64,000 bases of DNA from Bubalus kerabau (GCF_029407905.1 NC_073643.1:30098001-30162000); one strand, 5' to 3'; counted from the first letter of the stretch, positions 1 through 11,633 are shown. The notes: a model not told the origin generated them from the letters alone. Program-made: numbers and translations.

Positions 1-1454
1 GGACCCTGGGAAAGCCTGGCTGCTGCTGGCGGCAGGAAGCAAGGACCGGCCTCACTCACAGTGTGCTCTGCCTCTCTCTACAAATTCCCTTCTTATTTTG
101 GGATTACTTGGATTGGCTAATGAGATGTCTACAGTGAAAGATTTATCCATTCGAATCATAACCACAGCTGTGCTTACCGCTCAATAGCCTTTACTGACAG
201 CACCAAAAATATAGGCTTTCTCCACAATAAACACTTTTTATAAAACCAATAAGACCACTCCAGGGAGGGTTGTTATCATGAAATAATCATGGCCCCATGG
301 GATTCTGCCAGCCTGGCCATGTTTCAGGCCTCATAATGCTGGGGTGGGGGAGGGGAGCATGGAAGGGCAGAGGTAAGGGGTGATTATATCAAAACAAGGA
401 CACCCCCTATCGTGCCTTTCTGCTTAAAGCTTAAAATACCTCAGTCGAAAACGTGTGCATGCAAATCGTGCTGGCTTGAACAGCTGTGACTTTCCTGCAT
501 ACAGCCATCTGCGTTCATGTATTTTTAATGGACTGCTTGGGACTGTGAACCTGCAAACAACTTAGGTTAGGTTTCGAATCCTGGTCAATGATACTGAATT
601 CTACCCTTTCATCAGGTCTCCTCATCAGCATACTACTCCAGCAAGAATTATTAAAGAAACCATAAGTTGTAAGAAAACCACTGAATATTAAATTCACAAA
701 AGCAGTCATGACTATGGACGGATGGGTGAGGGTCCCCAGGGTTTGCGGCTGAGCCCACTGGCCTTGATTTTGGGCTGACTGTGATTACCTCTGAACTTGC
801 TTCCCTGACTGCCACGTGTAGTTTTGGATACCAAGGCAAATTAATCAGGTTGACGTGGCAGACAGTGGTATGGGTAGTTCACATCTGTCTATAAAAATGC
901 AAAATGACAGCTGAAAGCCAAAAGGGATCCTTGGAAAACTATCGACAGCATGTATGGTTTTCACAGGAATACGGCATGGGTGTGTACTGCCCACAGTCTG
1001 CTAGTGATGACTCAGTGAATGAGAGGAACTTTTTACGAAAGTGATTTCTGAACTGACATATAGTTTATCTACGAAGTCTCTCATCAGTGAAGTGAAAAAT
1101 AACATACTCCTTTCCAGGACACTTTAACTATGGATGTGTATATTAATAAAAGGAAGTCTAAAAAGTTAAAGTAAGTTTATAACTTAAACAGATTGCAGGC
1201 TTTGCTTTCTCCTAAAAACTATCTTGTGATTAAAGACAGGGTGATGGTTTGAGATGGTGCTTGTTTAAGGCTAGTGTGCATATAAAGAAGTCTAAATACG
1301 GCGTAGGTGCAAGATGGTCGTGTCCATTTATCCTCCAGTCAAAAAGGAAGTGCACACATGTACATATAGACACGCACACAATCCAAAGAAATAAATGGAA
1401 ACTCAATTTATTTGAGGCAATTTTGCTCTTTTTCCACTCTTTAACATTAATTTA
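1..1454. other. Non-coding sequence, no gene recognised
   Basis: I see no exon-like ORF or clear repeat here. Only short chance ORFs occur (about 60-68 codons). The stretch at about 110-260 is repeat-poor and balanced in composition, and could be conserved non-coding DNA, but nothing in it proves a function. Confidence 0.6.
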
Positions 1455-1570
1455 AAATGGCTCACTACTATATATCAAATAGATATCCAGCAAGGACATA
1501 CTGTTTAGCACAGGGAACTACACTCAGTGTTATAAAAAAGTCTATAAGGGAAAAGAATCTGAAAACGAAC

Positions 1571-1602
<32 letters not shown>

Positions 1603-1836
1603 ACATGCATATGTATAACTGAAGTGCTGTGCTATACCTAAAGCTTACAAAATATTATAAATTAACTATAATTCAGTAAAAAATTAAATAAAATGGCATT
1701 TATCTATGTAGCCAATATTTTATAACTATAAATGGAGTATGACCTTTAAAAATTGTGAATCACGATATTGTACACCTATAAACTCATATAATGTTGTACA
1801 TCAACTAGACTTCAACCAAATAAAAAAGGAAAAAGA
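1455..1836 (+). mobile_element. Two old L1 3' ends in tandem
   Basis: The stretch beginning near 1480 (ccagcaaggacatactgttt, then a 'cagggaacta' block) is the typical 3'UTR of mammalian L1MA-like LINEs. A first L1 3' terminus ends in an A-rich tract near 1690. A second terminus (gaatcacgatattgtacacc onward) ends in an A-rich tail near 1836. Both are in sense orientation and heavily diverged. A TA/CA microsatellite lies inside at about 1570-1602. No coding part remains. The two ends could be separate insertions or a duplicated 3'UTR. Confidence 0.75.
1570..1602. repeat. (TA)n(CA)n microsatellite
   Basis: A short TA run passes into about ten CA units, within an old L1 3' end. Confidence 0.85.
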
Positions 1837-2899
1837 AAGCAGCCTTTTTCATCTTTGGTTCTTATCTACTATAAGATCAACTTCACAAGAGTCAAAGTGG
1901 ACTCTGAAACACTCAGGAAATTATTTTTCAAGAAAGTGTCCACACTCAGTTGACAGGGAAGTAGTAAGACCATCAAGTTTTCCCATCCCCAGTCCCAGAT
2001 CACCTCCTAAAAAATACCACCACGACTTTCCTCTTCCCAAGGACCACAATCATCCTTGCTCAGCACATCTCCCTCCTCTTTAAAACCCCACTGGAACAGT
2101 TCTGTGTGCGAAGACAAGAGGAGGGGGATTGTTTTGATCTTTCAGCGACACCAATTCAACCAATTCAGCATTTGTTGGAGACTCAATGTTCCCCATTTTT
2201 TAATTTCATCAGACCTAAATGGCTATAAAACGTCCTCCGTGAAAGAATATTCCGTTTCAATCATGATTTCTCTCAAGAAAAAGAAACGTAAACATGTCAA
2301 CATGCCACTCGAGGACCACAATGTGTCTTCCTAATACAATAATAGCCATCGGTTTATGAACCATTCGGTGAAACAGCCAAAGGAGAAATTAGATCATTTG
2401 GCACCGGTCACAGAATGTAATAGATCTCTCCTCAGTTAAGAGAGCTGGGAACAGCCTGCAATGATTAATGGGAGACCTCGATGGTGTAAAAACTGCTTAA
2501 TGTAAGAGCACAATATGGCATGCAAAGCAAACTAAAACAACCATAAATACTTTAGGCACCTTATAAAGATTTAAGAATATTCATCCCACATATAAATCCT
2601 TCGTGTAGTATCAGCGGAAAGCCTGGCGCCCACAGATGTGGGCCTGAAACACAATGCGGCACATGAGGGCAGGGCCTTCTCTCTTCTGTTTGCATTTTCC
2701 TGGGATGAGTAAACCAAGCGAGTTGGCTAACTGCTTCCAAAATGAGGCGAGACTCCCGAGCATGGATCCTTTTCTAGCTTTCTCAGCACTTACTGCTCCA
2801 AGACATCTGATCTTCAAGGCTTTGTAACAAGGCATGGGGTTGGGGCCAGAGGGCCCTCTGGGTAGTTCTCTCTCCCGTCTCAAGTTGTCTACACCCGTG
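1837..2899. other. Non-coding sequence, possible conserved block at 2340-2590
   Basis: No recognised repeat. ORFs of 90-114 codons exist (for example plus-strand 1739-2083), but the first begins inside the L1 tail and none shows a recognisable domain. The part at 2340-2590 is repeat-poor and holds homeodomain-like cores such as caatgattaatggg. Confidence 0.5.
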
Positions 2900-3070
2900 C
2901 CAACTGCAATGTGGCTCGGGACAAGCTGCAGCAGCAGGGCCTAGACGAGTCTTAGAAATGCAGAGTCCTGGGATCCAGCCCAGACCTACTCAATCAGCCC
3001 CTATAGTTCACCAAAACCTGCATGTGATTTCCCCAGTAAACCCTGAGGAACACGGAATCACATCATCATC
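2900..3070 (+). mobile_element. MER5-like hAT-Charlie remnant
   Basis: The run around 2950-3000 (ttagaaatgcagagtcctgg, then 'ccagacctactcaatcag') matches the pattern of MER5-type non-autonomous hAT transposons. The copy is diverged, and its terminal inverted repeats are not clear by eye. Confidence 0.55.
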
Positions 3071-3154
3071 ACTCTCGCCTCTGCCCTTCTGGCCTCTGTC
3101 CCCAAACTCCAGACAGCTCTTCAGGGTGTAGTTACAAGTGTAGCTAGTGAGAAA

Positions 3155-3355
3155 CGAGCTTTGCCATTGACAACCTGTGTGTTCTTAGTCACTTTATTTA
3201 GCCTCACTGACCCTCAGTTTTCTCACTTGAAAATAAATGGAAAAACAGTACCCATTTCAAGTGGATGGATGATGAAAGGTTTAAATAAGACAATGTATAT
3301 AGCAAAGCTCACAATAAGATGCCTGGCACACAATAAACGCTCAATCGATGGTAAA
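3155..3355 (+). mobile_element. MIR SINE
   Basis: Typical MIR core order: a 'cctcactgaccctcagtttt' stretch, a purine-rich middle, 'gcctggcacacaataaacgc' and a closing 'tcaat'. An ancient mammalian tRNA-derived SINE, inactive. Confidence 0.8.
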
Positions 3356-3579
3356 AGGCGGAGTGATAACAAGGTACCGATGGGACCAATTTCAGGTTTG
3401 CTATGGACTTTTTCACAAAAGCTTTTTCTCAATTTCCTTATCTATCCAATGGGGTTGGTGATGATCCATAACAGAGAGGGAGAAAGCAGAAAAATAACAA
3501 GTCTGAACGTTGGGACAGAAAAGTGTTGGTTACTAAAGGAGAAAAAAATAAATAATAGGAATGCAATTCAGGATGTTAT

Positions 3580-3965
3580 CTTTCCGTGCATATCAAATTA
3601 TCCTAAAAATAGGCAACTTAAAACAATTAGTGCCTTGCAGTTCCTGTGGGTCAGGAATTCCACATCATCTTTGCCAGGTGGTCCTGCCTTATGAATTCAT
3701 TTAACATACTGGCCAGGGCAGCAGTCACCTGAGGACTCAACTGGGCTAAAAAGTACTTTCCAAGGTGATTCACTCCCACGATAACGGATGCTGGAGGGGG
3801 ACCTCACTGTCTCACCTGCAGGCCTCTCCATGGGCTGCTTGAGTGGCCTCATGACATGGAGGGTGGGTTCCCTCACAAGGAGCTAAGAGAAAGGACAAAG
3901 GAGCCGCCATTATGTCTCACCTGGCCTAGTCTACGAAATCACACTCCATCAGGTCTACCAGACAG
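3580..3965 (+). mobile_element. Old mammalian interspersed repeat, family name not assigned
   Basis: The order 'caacttaaaacaatta', 'cctgtgggtcaggaattcc', 'ctccatgggctgcttgagtg' and 'cctcatgacatgg' recurs widely in mammalian genomes. I recognise it as an old interspersed repeat but cannot name it safely. The repeat at 23518-23640 looks like its 5' part. Confidence 0.45.
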
Positions 3966-4340
3966 CCTCTCTGAAAAAGCATCCAGTGTTGTGGCACTAA
4001 CGGATGGCCAAGAATGGCTCTGGCCCTTAATTAATTAATTAATCCTCAGAACCCTAAGCCCCCACTGAAAATAAAATAAGATCTAAGTATAAATTTCTTC
4101 TTGCACAATCACTATATCAAAGCAATCTCCTTAGCAACCAAATTGCTGCCCCCAAATCCCTACTATGTAGAGATGCTGGGGCCTCTGCAGCGTGTCAACT
4201 TTCATTTGGAAAAGATCTCCTGGGGTCTCAGAAATCCAGGTTGTTGGGAAAGTCTCCAGTGATGGGCTAAATTTCCCGTTCAGCCTGAAACACTCCTCCC
4301 CACCCCAATATACAGCATCATTCAGTTGAAGTCTTACAGG

Positions 4341-4463
4341 TCCTCTGGTGGTGGTGGTTTAGTCACCAAGTCATGTCCAACTCTTGTGACCCCATGGACC
4401 ACAGCCCACCAGGCTCCTCTTCCAGGCAAGAGTACTGGAGTGGGCTACCATTTCCTTCTCCAA
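4341..4463 (-). mobile_element. Bov-tA/BovA SINE fragment
   Basis: Read on the minus strand this is the BovB-derived body of a ruminant SINE, with 'ctccagtactcttgcctgg' and 'gtccatggggtcacaagag'-type blocks. The tRNA-like head is absent; similarity stops at about 4463. Without Pol III boxes it is a dead fragment. Confidence 0.8.
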
Positions 4464-4620
4464 CAGATCCTCTAGGTGTAGGTCAAATATTCTTCCCTCG
4501 GCAAGACCCTAGATTAGATAGGATACTGCAGAGTATCTTTCCAGGGTCTTCTCTAGCTCTTTTGTCGTTGTGCCCTAAACACATTTGAAAATGTTTGTCT
4601 TTATCTGTGTGTCTGCTTTG

Positions 4621-4815
4621 AAAGTGAAAATGTTAGTCACTCAGTCATGTCCGACTCTTTGCTACCCCACAGTTTGTCTGTGGAATTCTCCAGGCAAGAA
4701 TACTGAAGTGGGATGCCATTCCCTTCTCCAGGGTATCTTCCTGACCCAGGAATCGAACCTGGGTCTCCGGCACTGTAAGCAGATTCTTTACTGTCTGAGC
4801 TACCAGGAGAGCCAA
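4621..4815 (-). mobile_element. Bov-tA SINE, near full length
   Basis: On the minus strand a tRNA-Glu-like head comes first: A-box region 'agctcagacagtaaag' and B-box 'ggttcgattcc' at about 4755. The BovA body follows, ending in 'gactgagtgactaacatt'. Transcribed by Pol III when young and mobilised in trans, most likely by BovB, whose 3' tail it shares. Confidence 0.88.
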
Positions 4816-4959
4816 TGTCTCCTTTAATCAACCACAAAATTCAAGATGGCAGGGATGTCCAGTCTTACTCAATGGGTATATACTAGAGCCTGACACAGGG
4901 TCCTGCACATGGTGGGGCTTCAGTTAGAATCTTTTGAGTGTATTTTATTCAGTCATTCA

Positions 4960-5345
4960 ATCAGTATATAATATTGAGGGCCTATTGTTTACTAGGCAGA
5001 ATGCCAGGGACAACAGATACAGCTGTGAACAAAATAAAACAAGTCCTTCCTCCAAGGGGGCATCAATTTTAAACAGGCAAAGAAAATAAATTAACTATAA
5101 GAACAACAGTAACAACAAAACACAACAACAATTTTTAGAAAAACTAAAAATCAAGCAAAAATACAACATGCTTAGCTATAACAATATGTTTAGAAGAAAA
5201 ACAGCACTGAGCAACAGGACACGGAGTGATTGTGGAGTGAGGGGTTTCTATTTTATAAAAGGGGATTACAGGAGGTTTCTCTGAGAAGGCAGTATTTGAG
5301 AAAAGTTGTGAATAACGTGAAAACAGAGCCATGAACAGCAAGAGA
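4960..5345 (+). mobile_element. Old interspersed repeat, family not assigned
   Basis: The order 'ctaggcagaatgcca', 'acagctgtgaacaaaat', 'aagtccttcctcc' and later 'ggaggtttctctgaga' is a recurrent mammalian pattern ('aggcactg...gtgaacaaaacag...tccctgccctc'). Related pieces sit at 31640-31760 and 62390-62530. Old and non-coding. Confidence 0.4.
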
Positions 5346-5354
5346 AAAACAAGA

Positions 5355-7199
5355 GTCAGTTACAAGGGAATTCCTATGAGGATATCAGCTGCTTTCTCTG
5401 CAGAAGCTTTGCAGGCCAGAAAGGAATGACATGATCCAGTCAAAGCCCTAGAAGGAAAAACCTGCAAAGTAGGATACTCTACCCACCAAAATTATCATTC
5501 AGAATATTAACAGGAGGAGAGAGAAAATATGTCTCTGACTAGCAAAAAGCTGAAGGGTCTTCTCTAAATAAGAAAGAAGCCAGAATCTACAGGAAAGGAA
5601 AAAACATAGCAAAAAAAGGCAAATAAATTAAAAAATTGAAGATCACTTAAATAAGCTGGTACGTAGAGTAAAAAGCAATCAAAAATTTTTGAACAAATGA
5701 TTATTAACTACATTTAATAATTTCAGAAAGGGAAAGTAAAAAAACAAATTCCTTTAACAATCACATGAAAACAATAATAATATACTTAGGAATAAACCTG
5801 ACCAAGGCAGTCAAAGAGCTACATGCTGAGAACAATCAGTTTCCTTGATAAAGATGATTCGAAGAAATGGAAAGATATCCCAGGATCCTAGACTGGAAGA
5901 ATTAGTATTTTTAAATGGCCATACTACCTGAAGCAATGTTCAGATTTACTGTGATACATATCAAAATACCCATGACATTTTTCACAGAAACAGAAGTAAC
6001 CTAAAATTTATATGAAATTACAAAAAACTCAGAATTACCAATCCTAAGGAAAAACAACAAAGCTAAGGGCATAACCCTCCCAGATTTCAGATAATACTGT
6101 ACAGCTACAGGAATCAAAACATGTGGAACTGGCACAAAGAGAGACATATAGATCAACGAAACAGAATAGAGAGCCCAGAAATAAACCCACACACTTACAG
6201 TCAAATAACCTATGGCAGAGGAGGCAAGAATAAGCAATGGTGAAAAGACAGTCTCTACAATAACTGGTGCTAACACCATACACAAAAATAAACTCAAAAT
6301 GGTTTAAAGACCAAACTGTAAGACATGATACCACAAAACTCCGAGAAGAGAACATTAGGCAAAAGATTCTCATATTTCAATCACAGCAAACTTTTTTAGA
6401 TCAGTCTCCCAAGGCAAAATGAATAAAAGCAGAAATAAACAAATAGGACATAGTCAAACTTAAAATCTTTTGCACAGCAAACGAAACCATCAACAAAATG
6501 AAAGGACCACCTACGGACTGGGAAAAAAACATCTGCAAATGATATGACAAAACAAGGGTTTAATATTCAAAATATACAAACAGTTCATATAATTCAATAT
6601 CAAAAAGCCCAATTAAAAAATGGGCAGAAGGCCTAAACACAAATAGTCAACAGGCATGGGAAAAGTTGGTCATCAACTCTAATTATTAGAGAAATGCAAA
6701 GCAAAACCACAATGAAGTATCATCTCACGCAAGTCAGAATGGCCATCACCAAAAAGTATACCAACAATAAATGCTGGAGAAAGTATGGAGAAAAGAAAAT
6801 ACTTGTACACTGTTGGTGGGAATGTAATTTGGGGCAACCACCATGGAAAACAGTATGGAATTTTCATAAAAACATAAAATACAGCTACCACATAATCCAG
6901 CAATCCCACTCCTGGATATACATCCAGAAAAAAAAAGCCTCTAATCCAAAAAGATGTACGTACCCCAGTGTACACAGCAGCACTATCTATAATAGCTAAG
7001 ACATGGACACAACCCAAGAGCCCATTGACAGACAATAAGCTTAAGAAGATGCGGTATATGCATACAATGAAACATTACTCGGCCATAAAAAAGATGACAT
7101 AATGCCACCTGAAATAACACAGACAGACCTAAAGAATATTATTCTTAGTGAAGTCAGTCAGTCAAAGAAAGTCAAACATTACATGATACCAATTACAGG
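5355..7199 (+). mobile_element. Old L1 LINE, 5' segment (ORF1 end and ORF2 part)
   Basis: Sense-strand remains of an L1MA-like LINE. Around 5360-5560 lies the C-terminal ORF1 region ('gcaggccagaaaggaatgac'). From about 5760 to 7199 come fragments of the ORF2 C-terminal half, with 'gaaatgcaaagcaaaaccac' and 'ctgttggtgggaatgtaa' blocks. Many stops and frameshifts occur, and the sequence between ORF1 and late ORF2 is missing. It continues at 8937-9108 and 9315-9405, split by BovB and then by Bov-tA. Inactive. Confidence 0.85.
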
Positions 7200-8936
7200 C
7201 AGAGGAAAACAATAGAATGGGAAAGACTAGAGATCTCTTCAAGAAAATCAGAGATACCAAGGGAACATTTCATGCAAAGATGGGCTCACTAAAGGACAGA
7301 AATGGTATGGACCTAACAGAAGCAGAAGATATTAAGAAGAGGTGGCAAGAATACACAGAAGAACTGTACAAAAAAGATCTTCACAACCCAGATAATCACG
7401 ATGGTGTGATCACTCACCTAGAGCCAGACATCCTGGAATGTGAAGTCAAGTGGGCCTTAGAAAGCATCACTACCAACAAAGCTAGTGGAGGTGATGGAAT
7501 TCCAGTTGAGCTATTCCAAATCCTGAAAGATGATGCTGTGCAAGTGCTGCACTCACTATGCTAGCAAATTTGGAAACTCAGCAGTGGCCACAGGACTGGA
7601 AAAGGTCAGTTTACATTCCAATCCCAAAGAAAGGCAATGGCAAAGAATGCTCACTACTGCACAATTGCACTCATCTCACACACTAGCCAAGTAATGCTCA
7701 AAATTTTCCAAGCCAGGCTTCAGCAATACATGAACCGTGAACTTCCAGATGATCAAGCTGGTTTTAGAAAAGGCAGAGGAACCAGAGATCAAATTGCCAA
7801 CATCCGCTGGATCATCGAAAAAGCAAGAGAGTTCCAGAAAAACATCTATTTCTGCTTTATTGACTAGGCCAAAGCCTTTGACTATGTGGATCACTATGAA
7901 CTGTAGAAAATTCTGAAAGTGATGGGAATACCAGACCACCTGACCTGCCTCTTGAGAAACCTATATGCAGGTCAGGAAGCAACAGTTAGAACTGGACATG
8001 GAACAACAGACTGGTTCCAAATAGGAAAAGGAGTATGTCAAGGCTGTATATTGTCACCCTGCTTATTAACTTCTATGCAGAGTACATCATGAGAAACGCT
8101 GGGCTGGAGGAAGCACAAGCTGGAATCAAGATTGCCGGGAGAAATATCAATAACCTCGGATATACAGATGACACCACCCTTATGACAGAAAGTGAAGAAG
8201 AAGTAAAGAGCCTCTTGATGAAAGTGAAAGAGGAGAGTTAAAAAGTTGGCTTAAAGCTCAACATTTAGAAAACTAAGATCATAGCATCCTGTCCCATCAC
8301 TTCATGGCAGATAGATGGGGAAAGAGTGGAAACAGTGGCTGACTTTATTTTTCTGGGCTACAAAATCACTGCAGATGGTGACTGCAGCCATGAAATTAAA
8401 AGATGCTTACTCCTTGGAAGGAAAGTTATGACCAACCTAGACAGCATATTAAAAAGCAGAGACATTACTTTGCCAACAAAGGTCCATCTAGTCAAGGCTA
8501 TGATTTTTCCAGTGGTCATGTATGGATGCGAGAGTTGGACTATATAAAGAAATCTGAGTGTCAACGAATTGATGCTTTTGAACTGTGGTGTTGGAGAAGA
8601 CTCTTGAGAGTCCCTTGGACTGCAAGGAGATCCAACCAGTCCATCCTAAAGGAGATCAGTCCTGGGTGTTCATTGGAAGGACTGATGTTGAAGCTGAAAC
8701 TCGAATACCTTGGCCACCTGATGCGAAGAGCTGACTCGTTGGAAAAGACCCTGATGCTGGGAAAGATTGAGGGAAGGAGAAGGGGGCGACAGAGGATGAG
8801 ATGGTTGGATGGCATCATTGACTCGATGGACATGGGTTTGGGTGAACTCCGGGAGTTGATGATGGACAGGGAGGCCTGGCGTGCTGTGATTCATGGGTTT
8901 TCAAAGAGTTGGGCATGACTGAGCAACTGAACTGAA
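7200..8936 (+). mobile_element. BovB LINE (RTE clade), 5' truncated, decayed ORF
   Basis: BovB encodes an AP-type endonuclease and a reverse transcriptase in a single ORF. This copy lacks the endonuclease and starts inside the linker before the RT. RT-related pieces in the sense strand are 7217-7564, 7637-7867, 8035-8241, 8326-8547 and 8403-8918, in different frames, so the ORF is broken several times. The catalytic box reads Y-T-D-D at 8161-8172 instead of the usual Y-A-D-D, a GCA-to-ACA type change at 8164. The 3' end is the short tandem (actga-type) tail typical of RTE elements rather than poly(A). Inserted into the old L1. A TSD is hard to define; 'gaatggg' occurs at both ends but may belong to BovB. 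Confidence 0.93.
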
Positions 8937-9108
8937 TGGGTAGAATCTAAAAAAAAAAAAACAAATATATATATAAAATAGATACAGAGTTACACATAAA
9001 ATAGAAACATATGATCTGTAAGACCAAAGGGGAAGGCAGGAGGCAGGAATGAATATGGAATTAATTGATACAAACCACTACACATAAATATATAAATATA
9101 CATATAAT
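8937..9108 (+). mobile_element. Old L1 LINE, 3' segment after BovB
   Basis: Similarity to L1 resumes directly after the BovB tail: 'agaatctaaaaaaa', 'aaaggggaaggcagga', 'gatacaaaccactacacata'. Same element as 5355-7199, interrupted. Confidence 0.8.
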
Positions 9109-9314
9109 GGAGCTCCCCAGGTGGCACAATGATAATGCATCTGCCTGCCAATGCAGGAGACATAGCTTTGATACCCTGGGTCGGCAACATCCTCTGGAGT
9201 AGGAAATGGCAACCCACTCCAGTATTCTTGACTGGGAAATCCCATGGACAGAGGAGTCTGGCATAGGACAGTCTCTGGAGTCACAAAAGTGTTGGACACA
9301 ACACATACATACAC
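9109..9314 (+). mobile_element. Bov-tA SINE nested in old L1
   Basis: Starts with 'ggagctccccaggtggcaca', a degraded tRNA-like head, and continues through 'ggcaacccactccagtattc' to 'gttggacacaacacatacat', with an ACAT/CA-rich tail. It interrupts the 3'UTR of the old L1, which resumes at about 9322. Confidence 0.88.
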
Positions 9315-9405
9315 ACACACATAAAACAGATGGCAAGGATTTACTGTATAGCACAAGGAACTGTGTTCAATATCTTGTAATAACTTACAATGGAAAATAA
9401 TTTCT
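9315..9405 (+). mobile_element. Old L1 LINE, terminal 3' segment
   Basis: 'ggatttactgtatagcacaa', 'ggaactgtgttcaatatctt' and 'gtaataacttacaatgg' are the usual last blocks of L1MA-type 3'UTRs. This closes the L1 begun at 5355. Confidence 0.8.
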
Positions 9406-9790
9406 CCTGTCATGGTCAAGGAACCACAAGAAGCCCATGTGCTGGTGTGGAATGAGGTGGGACAGGAGATGAGGTCAGAGGGATACAGGTGGAGAAAGCA
9501 TGTCGTGAAGAGCCCTGTCAGTCCCTGCAACCAGAGAGTCTGACCATGGACAAGACCATCAGATGCAGGTGTCCTAAAGATTCACCTGGCCACCATGGGG
9601 AGAGGAGATTCTGGGCAGCCAGAGTGGACTCAGAACGTGACTGTAGTTCAGCCCACTTGGTAAGGTACTACGAGGGATAGAGGATGGAGTCAGCCTTTGA
9701 TCTACTGGCTCTGTGGGAAAGAAACATGTAAAGCAATGATTAAAGCATGGCTAAGCAACAATACGAACAACAGCCACCAGTTCTAACTTC
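9406..9790. other. Non-coding sequence, nothing recognised
   Basis: No repeat or coding signal that I can support. Confidence 0.5.
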
Positions 9791-9794
9791 ACAA

Positions 9795-10065
9795 TAATAA
9801 AGACCACCATTTCTCAGTCACGGACTGCGTGCCCCATGCTCCTTACACATTAAGTCTTCCACCAAAGAACTAGGTGGAGCCTTGTTCCATGGGCCACCAA
9901 CAGGCATATGTCCCCCAGTTTCCCAGCACCCCTAGCTGACAACAGCATAAAAAGACAAACTGAAGCCCCAAGAAGTCAAGCCACCTGCTGAAATTCAAGC
10001 TTGGCTAAGCGGGAGAGCTGAAATCTGAACCAAGGTGATCTAATTCCTGGATAGGGCTCTCAACC
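9795..10065 (+). mobile_element. MIR-type SINE remnant
   Basis: Blocks in MIR-like order: 'gcgtgccccatgctccttac', 'aaactgaagccccaagaa', 'agccacctgctgaaattcaa', 'gctgaaatctgaaccaag'. Diverged and interrupted by about 60 bases of other sequence near 9880. Confidence 0.55.
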
Positions 10066-11098
10066 AGGTCGTGAGGTTGATTCCAAATGTCTTCCCTGTA
10101 AGCACTTAAGCTCCTGACCTCTGGTCTGAAGAAACAGAAAAACAACTAAGACAAAGACAAAGATCTCTCAAAATGATCAAGTAGATTTATGAAGCTAAAG
10201 ATGGTTGTGCAAGCAGCAATGCACTTTAATGAGTTAAGAATGCTTTCAGCCTAAGAGAGTGATTTGTATTCTTCCCACTTTTATGCGCCCAAATTACAAA
10301 AATTACTTTTTCTCCAGTCTCCTACAAATCCTTTATTTATCTTGTTCTCCACACAAATGCAGGTGACCTTTTCATTCTTAAGATTCCGACCTGGGCCCAC
10401 TTCAAGTTCCTTCCCTTTTAGCTTGGTTTTGCTAACTGAATGGACACTGTGACAGGCATCCACTAACTGCAGAGATGGCCGATGCTTGGCTGTTAAGTCA
10501 TCTCTCTCCCCTCCCAAGTCCATAGCACGCTTCCTTAATTGATTCCAGCACCCTCTGTCAGGCCTTTGTGAGGTTTCAAGATGCTTTTCATGGTGCTCCA
10601 CTCTGAGACACTACCAACAGATCAAAGTTGAACTCACCTGCAATTTTTCAAGTTTCAGTCTCTTCCAAACCTTGGTTATGAAAATCAATGACCACCTCAC
10701 CCTGGGTCCCTCTTAGAAGTGCCCACCAAGGTTCTTAGTTTGGTAACCACGGGCAATGCAGACAGGAGGGCAAGACCAGCACACATGCAGGGAGGATAAA
10801 AGGGCTGGTGCGGCGGGCTCTGTGCGAGGGGTAGAGCTGAGAAGAACAGACAGCAGCTGAGAGACTACTGCTCCTAACAATCCACACGAGAGAGAACGGT
10901 GACCACACACAGCTAACAACAGTGGAAATGGGAGAAGCTGAGGCACTGTTTCTCAAAATGCGAGTCATGAGATCAAGGTGGGGGGTTATGCTTGGCTTTC
11001 TTAATAGTGAAGTGAAAGTAGTGAATAGCTAGTATCATTGGTGAAACTCATTTCAACTGTTACATAAGTATGCTGGGTGGCAACATAAAAGGTCTGTC
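10066..11098. other. Non-coding sequence, nothing recognised
   Basis: The longest ORF is 106 codons on the minus strand (10281-10601), with no recognisable domain. It is treated as chance. Confidence 0.5.
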
Positions 11099-11321
11099 TT
11101 ATTACGGGTCGGGCTTCCCTGGTAGCTCAGCTGGTAAAGAATCCACCTGCAATGTGGGAGACCTGGTTCGATCCCTGGGTTGGGAAGATCCCCTGGAGAA
11201 GGGAACAGCTACCCACTCCATATTCTGGCCTGGAGAAGTCCATGGACTGTATAGTCCATGGGGTAGCTAAGAGTCTGATGACAGAGCACATTTCAATTTC
11301 ACTTTTCTTTATTATGGGTCG
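11099..11321 (+). mobile_element. Bov-tA SINE with TSD
   Basis: Body 11112-11306. The Pol III A-box is tagctcagctgg (11123-11134) and the B-box ggttcgatccc (11165-11175). The BovA part contains 'gaagtccatggactgtatag' and ends near 11290. It is flanked by a TSD, ttattacgggtcg (11099-11111) and ttattatgggtcg (11309-11321), with one mismatch. Full length and relatively young. Confidence 0.93.
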
Positions 11322-11341
11322 CAGTCAGTGGCTGACTAAAT

Positions 11342-11404
11342 AGTGGTGCCTCCAAAGCATCTATACCCTAGTCCTCTGAATGTGTGAATATGTTACACTA
11401 TATG
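11342..11404 (+). mobile_element. Old LTR-like fragment hosting later insertions
   Basis: 'ccctagtcctctgaatgtgt' and 'gaatatgttacactatatg' resemble the start of an MLT-type (ERVL-MaLR) LTR. A further 20 bases continue after the Bov-tA at 11622-11641, and then the big L1 was inserted. Too short for certainty. Confidence 0.35.
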
Positions 11405-11633
11405 TTGGGGCTTCCCTCGTGGCTCAGACGGTAAAGAATCTGCCTGCAATGCTGGAGACCTGGGTTTGATCCCTGGGTTGGGAAGATCCCCTGCAGATGG
11501 GAATGGCAATCCACTCCAGTATTTCTAGCCTATAGAATTCCATGGACAGAGGAACCTGGTGGGCTACAGTTCATGGGGTCACAAAGAGTTGGACACAACT
11601 GAGTGACTATACTTTCACTTTTTACACTACATG
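11392..11633 (+). mobile_element. Bov-tA SINE with TSD
   Basis: Body 11405-11621, full length: head 'ggcttccctcgtggctcaga', B-box-like 'gggtttgatccc', body 'ccactccagtatttctagcc', tail 'gactatactttcacttttt'. Flanked by ttacactatatg (11392-11403) and ttacactacatg (11622-11633), one mismatch. Its right TSD almost touches the TSD of the full-length L1, so two insertions landed within 20 bp of each other. Confidence 0.92.

Noticed and set aside
1739..2083. 114-codon ORF as a gene
   Set aside because: It starts inside an L1 3' tail, and the remainder shows no domain or conservation evidence.
9109..9314. A second L1 3' end at this site
   Set aside because: The tRNA-like head and BovA body identify it as Bov-tA; the L1 flanks belong to one older element.
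11112..11180. tRNA gene at the SINE head
   Set aside because: A and B boxes are present, but the sequence lacks a tRNA fold with acceptor stem and is continuous with the Bov-tA body.
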